From Planctomycetales bacterium (GTDB lineage Bacteria > Planctomycetota > Phycisphaerae > SM23-33): a stretch of 9,377 nt of DNA. Location: assembly GCA_030592655.1 (NCBI GenBank), contig JAUVIQ010000117.1:1-9377 (forward strand), read 5' to 3'. The position numbers were made by a program, and so were the translations under genes. The number at the start of each line of letters is the position of its first letter. The first letter of the stretch is position 1. This document shows positions 1-7,399 of this stretch, in pieces. The notes under the pieces are model-generated. The model was not told the origin of the DNA. It ran no database searches and was given only the letters and a program-made list of their open reading frames with translations.

Positions 1-21
1 AAGATAATTCGCACCAGATAG
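1..21 (+). CDS. 3' end of an upstream gene (partial)
   Basis: Reading from base 1 gives six codons (KIIRTR) followed by a TAG stop at 19-21. The stop overlaps the GAGG ribosome binding site of the next gene, an arrangement common inside operons. Such a short tail cannot be identified. In clusters of this type the gene before a CpsD-like protein is often the Wzz/Wzc chain-length co-polymerase, but that is only a guess from context. One other frame is also open through this stretch, so the frame is not certain. Confidence 0.35.
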   Translation, partial: KIIRTR

Positions 22-33
22 AGGTATATAGAC

Positions 34-732
34 ATGGCCGAGAATCAATTAGCCGCCGCCAAACTGACACCCCGGGCAGGGGACATATTCAAGGGTTTGT
101 GGGCGTCGTTGTTTTACACTTCGGAGTCGCCGAAGTCCGTGCTGATCTGCTCGTCCAATCCCCGCGAGGGCGCTACGACCATCGCCTGCGGCCTGGCCCT
201 GGCGGGAAGCAACGGTTCCGATAACGGCGCAGCGAACGGCGAATCAGAAATGGTCAGTTCAACCGGGCGGGTCGTGCTGGTGGATTTCAACCTTCGCACC
301 CCCGCTGTAAGCAACATGTTAAATGTCGCCAACGGACTAGGCGTTTCAGACGTCCTGCTCGGACAAAAGGATTTATCCGAGGCGATTCAGCACGTCGGAC
401 CGGGACAGATGGACCTTTTGACCGCCGGTAGCAAGTGCGGGAAGGTTCTGGAAATCCTTCACGCCGACCGTGTCAAGAGCGTCCTGGAGGAATTACAGAA
501 ACGTTACGACCACATTATTATCGACGCCGCGCCGGTCAATCCGTATCCCGACGCACGGATACTTTCTGAGTTTGTCGGGGCCGTCGTGCTGGTTGCCCGC
601 TGCCGGCGAACGCCTCGTGAAGTGCTTCTCCAGGCGAGAAAGATGCTTCAGACCGGCGGCGGTAAAATCGCCGGCGTCGTCCTGAACATGCGGACTTACC
701 CCATCCCCAGGTTCGTCTATCGGCGCGTCTGA
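34..732 (+). CDS. CpsD/CapB-like P-loop ATPase domain protein with degenerate Walker A
   Basis: This 232-residue protein has the layout of the cytoplasmic BY-kinase (CpsD/CapB/Wzc C-terminal) domain. That family autophosphorylates on tyrosines and controls polysaccharide chain length and export. The Walker A region is SSNPREGATT at residues 40-49, where the family has P-G-E-G-K-S/T-T. The catalytic lysine is alanine (A47). Walker A' is VVLVDFNLRTP (80-90), with D84 kept but the second aspartate of the DxD replaced by N86. Walker B is YDHIIIDAAP (158-167). A Gly/Ser/Asn-rich insert lies at about 57-77. There is no C-terminal tyrosine cluster; only Y222 and Y229 occur near the end. There are no membrane segments, so it should be cytosolic and may partner a membrane activator encoded upstream. 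The ATG at 34 has AGAGG at 20-24, 9 nt upstream. Family membership is fairly sure. Loss of kinase activity is inferred from the missing lysine. A MinD/ParA-like regulator is the alternative. Confidence 0.8.
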   Translation: MAENQLAAAKLTPRAGDIFKGLWASLFYTSESPKSVLICSSNPREGATTIACGLALAGSNGSDNGAANGESEMVSSTGRVVLVDFNLRTPAVSNMLNVANGLGVSDVLLGQKDLSEAIQHVGPGQMDLLTAGSKCGKVLEILHADRVKSVLEELQKRYDHIIIDAAPVNPYPDARILSEFVGAVVLVARCRRTPREVLLQARKMLQTGGGKIAGVVLNMRTYPIPRFVYRRV

Positions 733-761
733 CCAGGCAGCCTGCAGCGTGAGAGACTTAC

Positions 762-2318
762 ATGACCGAACTGACCCGGCGCAGCAAGGCGGAACCCGTT
801 ACACCGTTGCTCTCGTCGCACAATGCAACGTCCGGAGGACTGCTGTGGGTCGTACTGGCATTGGTGCTGGCGTCTGTAGCGATCGCCATTGCATACCCAT
901 CCACAATGCCGTGGTCGTTCCTCGCCCTGGCCGGCGGAGCAATTCTGATCTACTGGTCCATAAAGTGGGATGTATCACTGTGGGCATGGATATGGTTGCT
1001 TTCCTATGGCCTGCTGGAATGGCCACAGTGGAAGATGGAGTTCGCCGGATTTTTCAACATGACCGTCCCGCGATTTATTTTTATCGCAGCGGTATTTGCA
1101 TTCAGTCTGCACTTTCTGCTCCGAAGAGAACGTCTCCGATACGACCGCGCGGTGCTGTGGGCAATGCTGGCGCTGCTGGTCTATAGCGCCGCCAGCGCCA
1201 CGGCGGCTGGATGGTTGGCCGGCGCGACCGAACTCAGAACCCTCCCCTACTACCGCTTTCTGGGGATGTTTCTGTTCCCCTTCATCATGTTTTTCTGCGT
1301 CTATAACACCACGCGGGACGAAAGACAGATTCCCAAGGTGCTGGTACTTCTGTCGTTGTATGGCTGGTATGCGATATATATAGGTTACCTTCAGTATGCC
1401 GCCATTATGGGCGCCGAGGGCGCCAGGGCATTTATCTGGCCGGCGTATATAAACTGGCCGGCATACGGTATTCACTTCGAGCGCGCGCGGGGGGCGTTTT
1501 CGTCGGCGTATTCCCAGGGTAGTCTGCTTGTGCTGATGTTTTTTGCCAACCTGTTCCTCATCCGCAGGATACGCGGACCTTATCGCACCGCACTGATTGT
1601 CCAGGCGGTTCTCATTGTACCGGCGATATTTTTCACCGGTGTCCGCGCCTCTTACCTGAGTTTTATACTCTGCGGGATTGTCTGGTGCCTCTGGGGAAAC
1701 AAAGAACGCCTCGGTAAAATAAAACTGACGCTGGCGGCGCTGGTGGTGATAATCGGCGTAGCGATGTCATGGGCAAACCTGGCCCAATCCAGGCGTGCGA
1801 CCGGGGGGATAGCGCAAAAAGCGCCTATCGTAACGCGACGGATCCTTCTGGAGAGAAGTTGGGAATTGTTCAGGGAGCGTCCGCTGACCGGAGTGGGGTT
1901 CGGGCATTTCGTTGACGCCGTCCTGGAGCACCAGTGGGACCCGGGTACGATGTCGGCAATGACCTCCGGAATCCTGGTCGAACACAACCTGTTCCTCAAC
2001 ACCGCGGTCGAGACAGGACTGCTGGGACTGGCAGGGCTGTTATTGGTATTCCTGTTGATATACCGCCAGTCGAGACAACTGTATCGCAGGTTGCCGCCGA
2101 CAGCCACAGGCTGGCTCAGCAGAGAGTTCGTCGTGCTGTTCTGGATTGTGCTTCTCAATTATTTTACGGATGCGATGTTTCGAGATATGGTGTGGCACGT
2201 GATTGACAATGGGCTTTTCTGGGTTATTGCCGGTCTGATAGTCGGATATAACCGCCTGCTGGACTCCCGATCACAAAATCAACCGGATATTTCTATCGCC
2301 ACTTCAAACCAGGAGTAA
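762..2318 (+). CDS. O-antigen ligase/polymerase family membrane protein (Wzy-like)
   Basis: This 518-residue integral membrane protein has about 12-14 hydrophobic segments, including roughly 26-45, 49-67, 103-121, 129-150, 164-182, 190-213, 251-268, 275-293, 318-338, 413-434, 455-472 and 483-497. A large hydrophilic loop at about 339-412 carries the hallmarks of the Wzy_C/O-antigen ligase family: RPLTGVGFGHF (373-383) and EHNLFLNTAVETGLLG (407-422), the usual HN...E.GllG pattern. R295 in TGVRASYLS matches the conserved arginine found just after a TM segment in this family. Members move glycan from undecaprenyl diphosphate in the periplasm, either polymerising repeat units (Wzy) or ligating to an acceptor (WaaL). 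A flippase gene 4 nt downstream and an initiating transferase in the cluster favour polymerase. The ATG at 762 follows GAGAG at 751-755. It starts 29 nt after the previous stop. Confidence 0.85.
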   Translation: MTELTRRSKAEPVTPLLSSHNATSGGLLWVVLALVLASVAIAIAYPSTMPWSFLALAGGAILIYWSIKWDVSLWAWIWLLSYGLLEWPQWKMEFAGFFNMTVPRFIFIAAVFAFSLHFLLRRERLRYDRAVLWAMLALLVYSAASATAAGWLAGATELRTLPYYRFLGMFLFPFIMFFCVYNTTRDERQIPKVLVLLSLYGWYAIYIGYLQYAAIMGAEGARAFIWPAYINWPAYGIHFERARGAFSSAYSQGSLLVLMFFANLFLIRRIRGPYRTALIVQAVLIVPAIFFTGVRASYLSFILCGIVWCLWGNKERLGKIKLTLAALVVIIGVAMSWANLAQSRRATGGIAQKAPIVTRRILLERSWELFRERPLTGVGFGHFVDAVLEHQWDPGTMSAMTSGILVEHNLFLNTAVETGLLGLAGLLLVFLLIYRQSRQLYRRLPPTATGWLSREFVVLFWIVLLNYFTDAMFRDMVWHVIDNGLFWVIAGLIVGYNRLLDSRSQNQPDISIATSNQE

Positions 2319-2325
2319 AGCATTG
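2311..2325 (+). promoter_or_regulatory. Shine-Dalgarno AGGAG fixing a TTG start
   Basis: AGGAG at 2311-2315 lies inside the last codons of the polymerase gene, directly before its TAA stop (2316-2318). It is 7 nt from the TTG at 2323. This is the best ribosome binding site in the window and supports TTG as the flippase start over the in-frame ATG at 2359, which would remove the first 12 residues. Confidence 0.7.
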
Positions 2326-3939
2326 TCCGTCTTGTCGCGACTGCTGAAGGCCGGCTCGATGACGGAGTCTCTGAGCATATATGTCCCCGCCACCATACTC
2401 CAGAGATTCGTCTCTCTGGGACGCATGTTGCTGTTTGTGTATCTGCTCAGGGAGGCGGGATACGGGCTTTGGGGGCTTGGCGTTGTAACTTTTACAATGG
2501 TCTCGTCGCTGGTAACCCTTGGCAGTAATCACGGGTTGGTGCGATACGTCAGTTTCTACGAGGCCCGGGGGCAACTTCAGGCATTTTACCGCCGGGTACG
2601 GTTTCTCATCCTTGCCCTTGCCGTTGCGATTACCGCCGTCGCCCTGGCCGGTAGCGACATACTGGTATTCCTGACGCGGTCTCCTGCCTCGCAGGTGGAT
2701 GATCATCATCAACTTCACCTCTGCTGGGCGGCTTTAGCCAATGCCGGACTTATGGGATTGTATCACAATATGCTCGGTTTCCTGACAGGCATGAGGCGTT
2801 ATCGGGCAGTGTCTGCCCTCGAAGTCGCCTTCGCCATCTGCTTTACAATCTCTGGTTTCAGCGTGTTGGTTGTAACGCACGATCCTCTATGGTTGATGAT
2901 CGCACATTTTGTCTCGGTGCTGACGGTTTTTGTCGCGGGGATGTTCCTGTTGCAGTTAGCGTTGAAATTGCCGGAGGCAGTTGTCGAACCGTCCGGTTCC
3001 GCCGCCCGAACAAAAGAAACGCTTATCCCCGAACCCGACAGCGATGCCGAAGGGCTTGACAGCGCCATGCCGCTTCCGGTCCGAAAGGCTGATGCCGCCG
3101 AACCGGTTGGGCTTAAAGGATGTTTCGCCCGCGTGCTTCGCTTCGGATTCGTCGCCACAATCGCCGCTTTCATCTGGCAGGGCGCGGGGTATGCAAGTTT
3201 CCTTCTGACTTCGCGAAAGTACGGCGAAGCCAAGGCGGGAATATTCTTCGCCTTCCTGCCAATGGGCCAAGCGATATTGGCACTGTCCAATGCCACCTGT
3301 GCGGTGATATTCGCGCACGTGACAAGACACTGGGAGAACGGCGAACGCCGTCTGGCTGTCTCGCTGCTGGAGACAACCTACAAGGCCCTGGTGCTGGCGA
3401 CGATGACACTGGTGGTGGCGCTTTACGTTACCTCGCAGTGGTGGGTGAAAATTTTCCCCGGCGGCTTCCACAATGGGCTTGTCCTCCTCGGCGGATTATT
3501 GCTGTTCTTCCAGGCGAGCATTCACCTGGCGCTTTTGAACATCCTTGCCTGGCTTCACGAAAGACCTGTTATCGCTGCGATTGCGCCGCTGTTGAGCATA
3601 GCGATAATTGTACCGCTGGCGATACACTGGATGAACCGCTCCGGACCTGAAGGCGCCGCCCTTGCATCGGGGGTCGGTATGTACACCGCAATGATTACGG
3701 TCTCGCTGGCGTATTTCCTTATCGTTCGCGCCAGGTTCCGAATCAGCACGTATCTACTCATGGCCGCCCCCGCCATGCTGCTACTGTCGAAGTGGACACT
3801 GGGACTTGTATGGATAGCCGTGCTGATAGTGACGATATCTACTACATGGTTGCTGGATGCCAGACAAAAACGGATATTGAGTTCATCAGGACGACGAATA
3901 CTCAAGCGACTCAGGCCGGCGCGAACACGCATAAGTTGA
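2323..3939 (+). CDS. Wzx-type polysaccharide flippase (MOP superfamily)
   Basis: This 538-residue membrane protein has about 12-14 hydrophobic segments, arranged as two halves. The first half has TMs at roughly 28-42, 50-67, 94-117, 133-153, 165-184 and 190-214. The second has them at about 271-295, 305-331, 352-370, 384-410, 414-434, 445-468 and 476-510. The N-terminus (SLSIYVPATILQRFVSLGR, then REAGYGLWGLGV) matches the usual start of Wzx/RfbX-like exporters, in which an early membrane helix is followed by an E.yG.....v motif. Such proteins flip undecaprenyl-diphosphate-linked repeat units from cytoplasm to periplasm. A charged, Pro/Ala/Glu-rich stretch at 216-265 separates the halves and would be a cytoplasmic loop; it makes the protein longer than the usual 400-500 residues. 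It starts with TTG, 4 nt after the polymerase stop, so the two should be co-translated. A lipid II flippase or other MOP exporter is less likely here. Confidence 0.82.
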   Translation: MSVLSRLLKAGSMTESLSIYVPATILQRFVSLGRMLLFVYLLREAGYGLWGLGVVTFTMVSSLVTLGSNHGLVRYVSFYEARGQLQAFYRRVRFLILALAVAITAVALAGSDILVFLTRSPASQVDDHHQLHLCWAALANAGLMGLYHNMLGFLTGMRRYRAVSALEVAFAICFTISGFSVLVVTHDPLWLMIAHFVSVLTVFVAGMFLLQLALKLPEAVVEPSGSAARTKETLIPEPDSDAEGLDSAMPLPVRKADAAEPVGLKGCFARVLRFGFVATIAAFIWQGAGYASFLLTSRKYGEAKAGIFFAFLPMGQAILALSNATCAVIFAHVTRHWENGERRLAVSLLETTYKALVLATMTLVVALYVTSQWWVKIFPGGFHNGLVLLGGLLLFFQASIHLALLNILAWLHERPVIAAIAPLLSIAIIVPLAIHWMNRSGPEGAALASGVGMYTAMITVSLAYFLIVRARFRISTYLLMAAPAMLLLSKWTLGLVWIAVLIVTISTTWLLDARQKRILSSSGRRILKRLRPARTRIS

Positions 3940-3987
3940 TTACAACAAAGATTGGAAAAAGAACGTCCCGGTAAAAAAAAACAGACT

Positions 3988-4109
3988 AAAATAGCAGGAT
4001 TACAGGGATTACGGGATTATAGGGATTTCTTTTTACTTATTTTTATCTCGCCACAGGCGAGTCGCCGTGGCGACCTGTAATCCTAAAATCCCCGTAATCC
4101 CGCTATTTT
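3988..4109. repeat. Nested composite inverted repeat between flippase and glycosyltransferase
   Basis: The left arm (3988-4023) and right arm (4074-4109) are inverted copies, matching at 30 of 36 positions; both outer ends read AAAATAGC toward the centre. The arms are made of imperfect short units around GGGATTA(C/T), four in the left arm. Between them lie a T-rich stretch (4024-4047) and a compact GC-rich hairpin (4048-4073). It looks like a dispersed palindromic element or MITE/REP-like unit rather than a simple terminator. Its copy number in the genome cannot be seen from here. Confidence 0.75.
4048..4073. other. GC-rich stem-loop inside the inverted repeat
   Basis: TCGCCAC (4048-4054) pairs with GTGGCGA (4067-4073). 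Inside it GGCG (4056-4059) pairs with CGCC (4063-4066) around an AGT loop, giving an 11-bp stem with one bulged A at 4055. A competing 6-bp hairpin, CTCGCC with GGCGAG, is also possible at 4047-4061. No T tract follows, so it is not a classic intrinsic terminator on the + strand. On the - strand the complement of the T-rich 4024-4047 stretch would follow it as an A-rich run, which also does not fit. Confidence 0.6.
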
Positions 4110-4136
4110 GCCTCCGTGCCGGCTGGACCTTATCAT
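4108..4136 (+). promoter_or_regulatory. Candidate sigma70-like promoter
   Basis: TTGCCT (4108-4113, 4 of 6 matches to TTGACA) and TATCAT (4131-4136, 5 of 6 matches to TATAAT) are separated by 17 bp. Transcription would begin near 4143, about 32 nt before the ATG at 4175. The -35 box overlaps the last two bases of the inverted repeat, so the repeat may insulate or even supply part of this promoter. This is consensus matching only. Confidence 0.4.
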
Positions 4137-4174
4137 TCAAAGAGCACTGCTAAACATTTAGGAACCATAAGTGC

Positions 4175-5119
4175 ATGACTGAAAGCATTTCCGTTATCCT
4201 GCCTACGCATAACCGTCCGGATTCTCTAAAAAGGACTGTCCGGTCGGTCCTGTCGCAAAGCCTCCTGCCAGATGAGTTGATAATCGTCAACGACGGCGAC
4301 GATGAGATACCTGCCGATATTTCCGACGAGGTGCGCGGGGCGGGTGTGCAGTTCATTTACAGGCGGCGTGATTATCCGTCGCTACCGGCTTCGAGAAACG
4401 TCGGAATAGACGCCTCAAGCGGCGGGATACTTCTGCTGCTTGACGACGACGTGGAACTGGGGCGTGAATTCCTGGCCGAGATGTCGGGGATGTTCGAGGC
4501 CGACAAGGCCGGACAGGTCGATGGGATCGGTGCGGTGGGAACCGACTTCAGCGTCATCCCAACCGCGAAGAACCGCCTGTGGGGAGTCCTTATGTTCCTG
4601 ACGGGACACCTTCGGTGGATGCCTCGCAGGTGCCTGGCCAACACAAGGCGACTACCAGCGGCGCTGCGGGGACTTCTCAAACCGGCAAAATTTCTGATAG
4701 GCGGCAGGATCGGCGTCCGACGACATGTGGTCGAAGAGGTGAGGTTCAACGAGGAATTCACCGGATACGCTCTCTTTGAAGATCGTGATTTCTGTTACCG
4801 CGCCACGCAGCGATACGCGATGTTCGTCGCACCGTCGCTGAAACTTACTCACCACTTCGACAAAAACGCCAGACCCAATGCGTTCGCCTATGGCCAAATG
4901 CTGGTGACGAACCAAATCCATATTGTTGCCGAGGTGCTCGAGCCGGGCGTTGGCAAGTGGATGCTCCTGACGTGGAACATGGCGGGGTTGGTGCTGGTGC
5001 ATACTGTATATATCCCGCTTGGAAATCACAAATTTCACTTCGGCGTGGTTCGGGGGCTTCTTTCGGGCATTGCCCGCGCTATTGCAGAGGGAATTACAGG
5101 TCGATCATGCGAGTCTTGA
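4175..5119 (+). CDS. Family 2 glycosyltransferase (GT-A fold)
   Basis: This 314-residue protein should transfer a sugar from a nucleotide donor to the lipid-linked glycan at the inner face of the membrane. The N-terminus ISVILPTHNRPDSLKRTVRSVLSQ (5-28) and IIVNDGDD (36-43) are the GT2 nucleotide-binding elements. SRNVGIDASSGGILLLLDDDVEL (73-95) includes the metal-binding DxD (D90-D92). FEDRDFCYRA (201-210) carries the ED pair (E202, D203) expected to supply the catalytic base, and LTHHFD (224-229) is the usual C-terminal histidine region. A hydrophobic stretch at about 262-282 may anchor it to the membrane. The sugar specificity cannot be read from sequence. The ATG at 4175 has only a weak AGGA at 4160-4163. 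It is the first gene after the intergenic repeat, and its 3' end overlaps the next gene by 13 nt. Confidence 0.87.
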   Translation: MTESISVILPTHNRPDSLKRTVRSVLSQSLLPDELIIVNDGDDEIPADISDEVRGAGVQFIYRRRDYPSLPASRNVGIDASSGGILLLLDDDVELGREFLAEMSGMFEADKAGQVDGIGAVGTDFSVIPTAKNRLWGVLMFLTGHLRWMPRRCLANTRRLPAALRGLLKPAKFLIGGRIGVRRHVVEEVRFNEEFTGYALFEDRDFCYRATQRYAMFVAPSLKLTHHFDKNARPNAFAYGQMLVTNQIHIVAEVLEPGVGKWMLLTWNMAGLVLVHTVYIPLGNHKFHFGVVRGLLSGIARAIAEGITGRSCES

Positions 5120-6195
5120 TGGTAATGAGCAGGTTGATTATCGGCGGGGCGGAAACGGTCGCGCTGGAATTAGCCGGTGCGCTGAAAGGGCGTGGCTATT
5201 ATGTCTCTGTCGCCTCCGTTCGCGGCGGCGGCGGAAGACGGGACAAATTCGCCCGCGCCGCGACAGTCGTCCACGACGAACTTGCCGCTAACAGGTTCGA
5301 CCTGAGAGCGGCATTTCGCATCGCGCGAATCATCCGCAGAGAACGAATCGAGTCGGTAATCATCGTTGATACGCTGCGAAATGGGATGCTCTTCACCGCC
5401 CTCGGCTCGCTGCTGAGCGGGCGAAACGTCAGGATAATCTGCTGGTGCCATTCCGTCCCCGGCGGACAGGCGGGACGGTTCGTTCGTCGGCTCCGATGGT
5501 ACAGATCGGTCGGGCTGCTGGATGAGGTCGTGTGCGTCAGCGATTTTCAGCGGCGCGAGATTATATCCGCAGGCCTGAAGCCGGACGGCGTGTCGGTGAT
5601 ACCCAACGGTGTGGATTTGTCGCTGTTCGCCAATCCCGCCGAAACCTCTCTGCCTCTGCCGAAAGATAAGCATATTATCGTTCAGGTCGCCAACGTCGTA
5701 CCGGACAAGGATTTCCAGACGCTGATAGAGGCCGCTGCCCGCCTGGCGAAAAGACGCGACGATTTCCATCTCGTCCTTATCGGCGAGGGAACTGACGGGC
5801 CGGAAATCGCCCGCGCCATCAAGCAGGCCGGAGCCGACGAATTTATCACGCCGATGGGCAAGCGTGAAGACGTTCCTGAAATACTGGCCTCGACGGATAT
5901 GCTCGTGCTTTCGACGAAAACCGAAAGTTTCGGTATTGCGGTGCTTGAAGGAATGGCTGCCGGACTTCCGGTCGTCGTCAGCGATGTACCGGCATTGCGA
6001 GAGGTCTTTACGCACGAATCCGAAGGGTTGAAGGTCCCCCCCGGCGATGCCGATGCGCTTGCCGGAGCGATTGAACGCCTGCTGGATGATGAAACACTCC
6101 GACATCGGCTTGGCAATACCGGTCGAAAACGGGCGGAAGAATTCACAACGGAACGAATGGTCGATAAATTCCATCGCCTGCTGACGGATTCGTAA
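5107..6195 (+). CDS. Family 4 glycosyltransferase (GT-B fold), first of three
   Basis: This 362-residue retaining glycosyltransferase should extend the repeat unit in the cytoplasm. MRVLMVMSRLIIGGAETVALELAGAL (1-26) is the classic GT4 start with the acceptor-side glycine loop GGAE. VSVIPNGVDLSLF (162-174) is the hinge motif before the donor domain. IVQVANVVPDKDFQTLIEA (191-209) and VLIGEGTDGPEI (223-234) are donor-domain strands. The E-x7-E motif for donor binding is E273 to E281 (ESFGIAVLE), followed by GLPVVVSDVPALREVF. The reading frame is open upstream to 4957, but that would bury the start deep in the GT2 gene. The ATG at 5107 begins exactly at the family N-terminus and has ACAGG 6 nt upstream. 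It overlaps the GT2 gene by 13 nt. The sugar transferred is unknown. Confidence 0.9.
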   Translation: MRVLMVMSRLIIGGAETVALELAGALKGRGYYVSVASVRGGGGRRDKFARAATVVHDELAANRFDLRAAFRIARIIRRERIESVIIVDTLRNGMLFTALGSLLSGRNVRIICWCHSVPGGQAGRFVRRLRWYRSVGLLDEVVCVSDFQRREIISAGLKPDGVSVIPNGVDLSLFANPAETSLPLPKDKHIIVQVANVVPDKDFQTLIEAAARLAKRRDDFHLVLIGEGTDGPEIARAIKQAGADEFITPMGKREDVPEILASTDMLVLSTKTESFGIAVLEGMAAGLPVVVSDVPALREVFTHESEGLKVPPGDADALAGAIERLLDDETLRHRLGNTGRKRAEEFTTERMVDKFHRLLTDS

Positions 6196-6196
6196 A

Positions 6197-7399
6197 ATGC
6201 GGATACTTCACATTGACAAGATGCTGTTTCGCACCAGCGGCGTAACGAGTTACGTTCGTGGCTTGAGCGATTATCAACGCCGGCGCGGGCACGAAGTGGT
6301 CCACTTCGGCTGCGCAGGCCCCGACGAACCGACCGGCAGGGTGCGATATTTCGACTTCACAAAAACGCGAAATCCCCTGACTCTGCTGCGGATGATCCAT
6401 AACCGTCAGGCGGCGGCGGACCTGTCCCATTTCCTCCAGGGTCGGCGGATTGATATCGCGCATGTACACAATCTCTATCACCACCTGACGCCATCCGTTC
6501 TGGAAGTTCTGTCAGCCCGACGGATCCCAATCGTTATGACAGTGCACGATTACCGCCTGATGTGCCCGACGAAACACTTTCTCCGCCCCGACCGGGTATG
6601 CCTCCGCTGCCTTCCGAACCGGTTCTATCATGCCGCAAGCCCGCGATGTGCCGGCTTGGGCGGGATCGCGCTGGCAATCGAAAGTTACATCCAGCGATTC
6701 TTCCGCCGCTACTATCAGCCGATAGAACTGTTCCTCTGCCCGACGCGGTACATGCGACAAACGCTGCTGAAAACGCATCTTCCCGCAAGCAAGGCAGTCG
6801 TTCTGCGAAATATCGTCGAGCCTATCATCTTGCCGACGGATGAAAAACAGTCGGATTGCGAGATTCTGTTCATAGGCAGGTTGACTGTCGAAAAATCGCC
6901 TCATCTCATGCTCGATCTCGCCCGCCGGCTGCCCGAAGCGCATATCGTTATCGTCGGTGAAGGGCCTCTGCTGGGAAAACTTCGCGACAAAGTCGCCACC
7001 GCAGGCCTGACGAACGTAACCATCACCGGACACGTCAACCACGAGAATTTGGGTGCGTACCTGGCGCGAGCGACTGCTGTGGTCGTAACCAGCCGGTGGA
7101 TAGAAAACAGTCCCCATGCTATGCTTGAGCCGATGCTGGCCGGTCGATGCGTAATCGTACCGAACCACCCGCCGTTGCGCGAGTGGATCAGCGACGGCCT
7201 GACAGGACGACTTTTCCGCCCCGGCGACGCCGACTCGCTCTCAAAAGTCGCCAAAGAAGTTCTAGGCCACCCGGAAAGTCGCAAAAAAATTGCCCTTGCC
7301 GGAAAGACACTTGTTGACCAACGGCATAACCCGGAGCGTATAATTAATCAACTGGACGGATTTTACAAGGACGCTATCGACCGATGCGTATTGCGATGA
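6197..7399 (+). CDS. Family 4 glycosyltransferase with a four-cysteine insert
   Basis: This 400-residue GT-B enzyme starts MRILHIDKMLFRTSGVTSYVRGL (1-23), with the acceptor-domain loop SGVTSYV. The donor domain has EILFIGRLTVEKSPHLMLDLA (222-242), IVIVGEGPLLGKL (250-262), and an E-x7-E motif at E303 to E311 (ENSPHAMLE). GLTGRLFRPGDADSL (334-348) is the usual family end region. After TVHDYRL (115-121) it carries C123, C135, C138 and C151, a C-x11-C-x2-C-x12-C pattern that could hold a metal or form a structural knot. Similar cysteines occur in some GT4 subfamilies. The start lies 1 nt after the previous TAA, so translation is probably coupled. It overlaps the next gene by 16 nt. Donor and acceptor cannot be named. 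Confidence 0.88.
   Translation: MRILHIDKMLFRTSGVTSYVRGLSDYQRRRGHEVVHFGCAGPDEPTGRVRYFDFTKTRNPLTLLRMIHNRQAAADLSHFLQGRRIDIAHVHNLYHHLTPSVLEVLSARRIPIVMTVHDYRLMCPTKHFLRPDRVCLRCLPNRFYHAASPRCAGLGGIALAIESYIQRFFRRYYQPIELFLCPTRYMRQTLLKTHLPASKAVVLRNIVEPIILPTDEKQSDCEILFIGRLTVEKSPHLMLDLARRLPEAHIVIVGEGPLLGKLRDKVATAGLTNVTITGHVNHENLGAYLARATAVVVTSRWIENSPHAMLEPMLAGRCVIVPNHPPLREWISDGLTGRLFRPGDADSLSKVAKEVLGHPESRKKIALAGKTLVDQRHNPERIINQLDGFYKDAIDRCVLR

Noticed and set aside
3988..4109. Insertion sequence or transposon remnant with a transposase
   Set aside because: There is inverted symmetry but no transposase coding sequence and no clear flanking target duplication in the 235-bp gap, so only a small non-autonomous repeat can be argued.
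4957..5106. Upstream extension of the first family 4 glycosyltransferase
   Set aside because: These 50 codons overlap the GT2 coding sequence, show no homology-like pattern, and precede the exact family N-terminus at 5107.
5170..6174. Long open frame on the - strand (334 codons)
   Set aside because: It lies exactly opposite a well-supported family 4 glycosyltransferase. Its translation has no recognisable domain, and it has no place in the all-plus-strand operon; codon bias in the real gene explains it.
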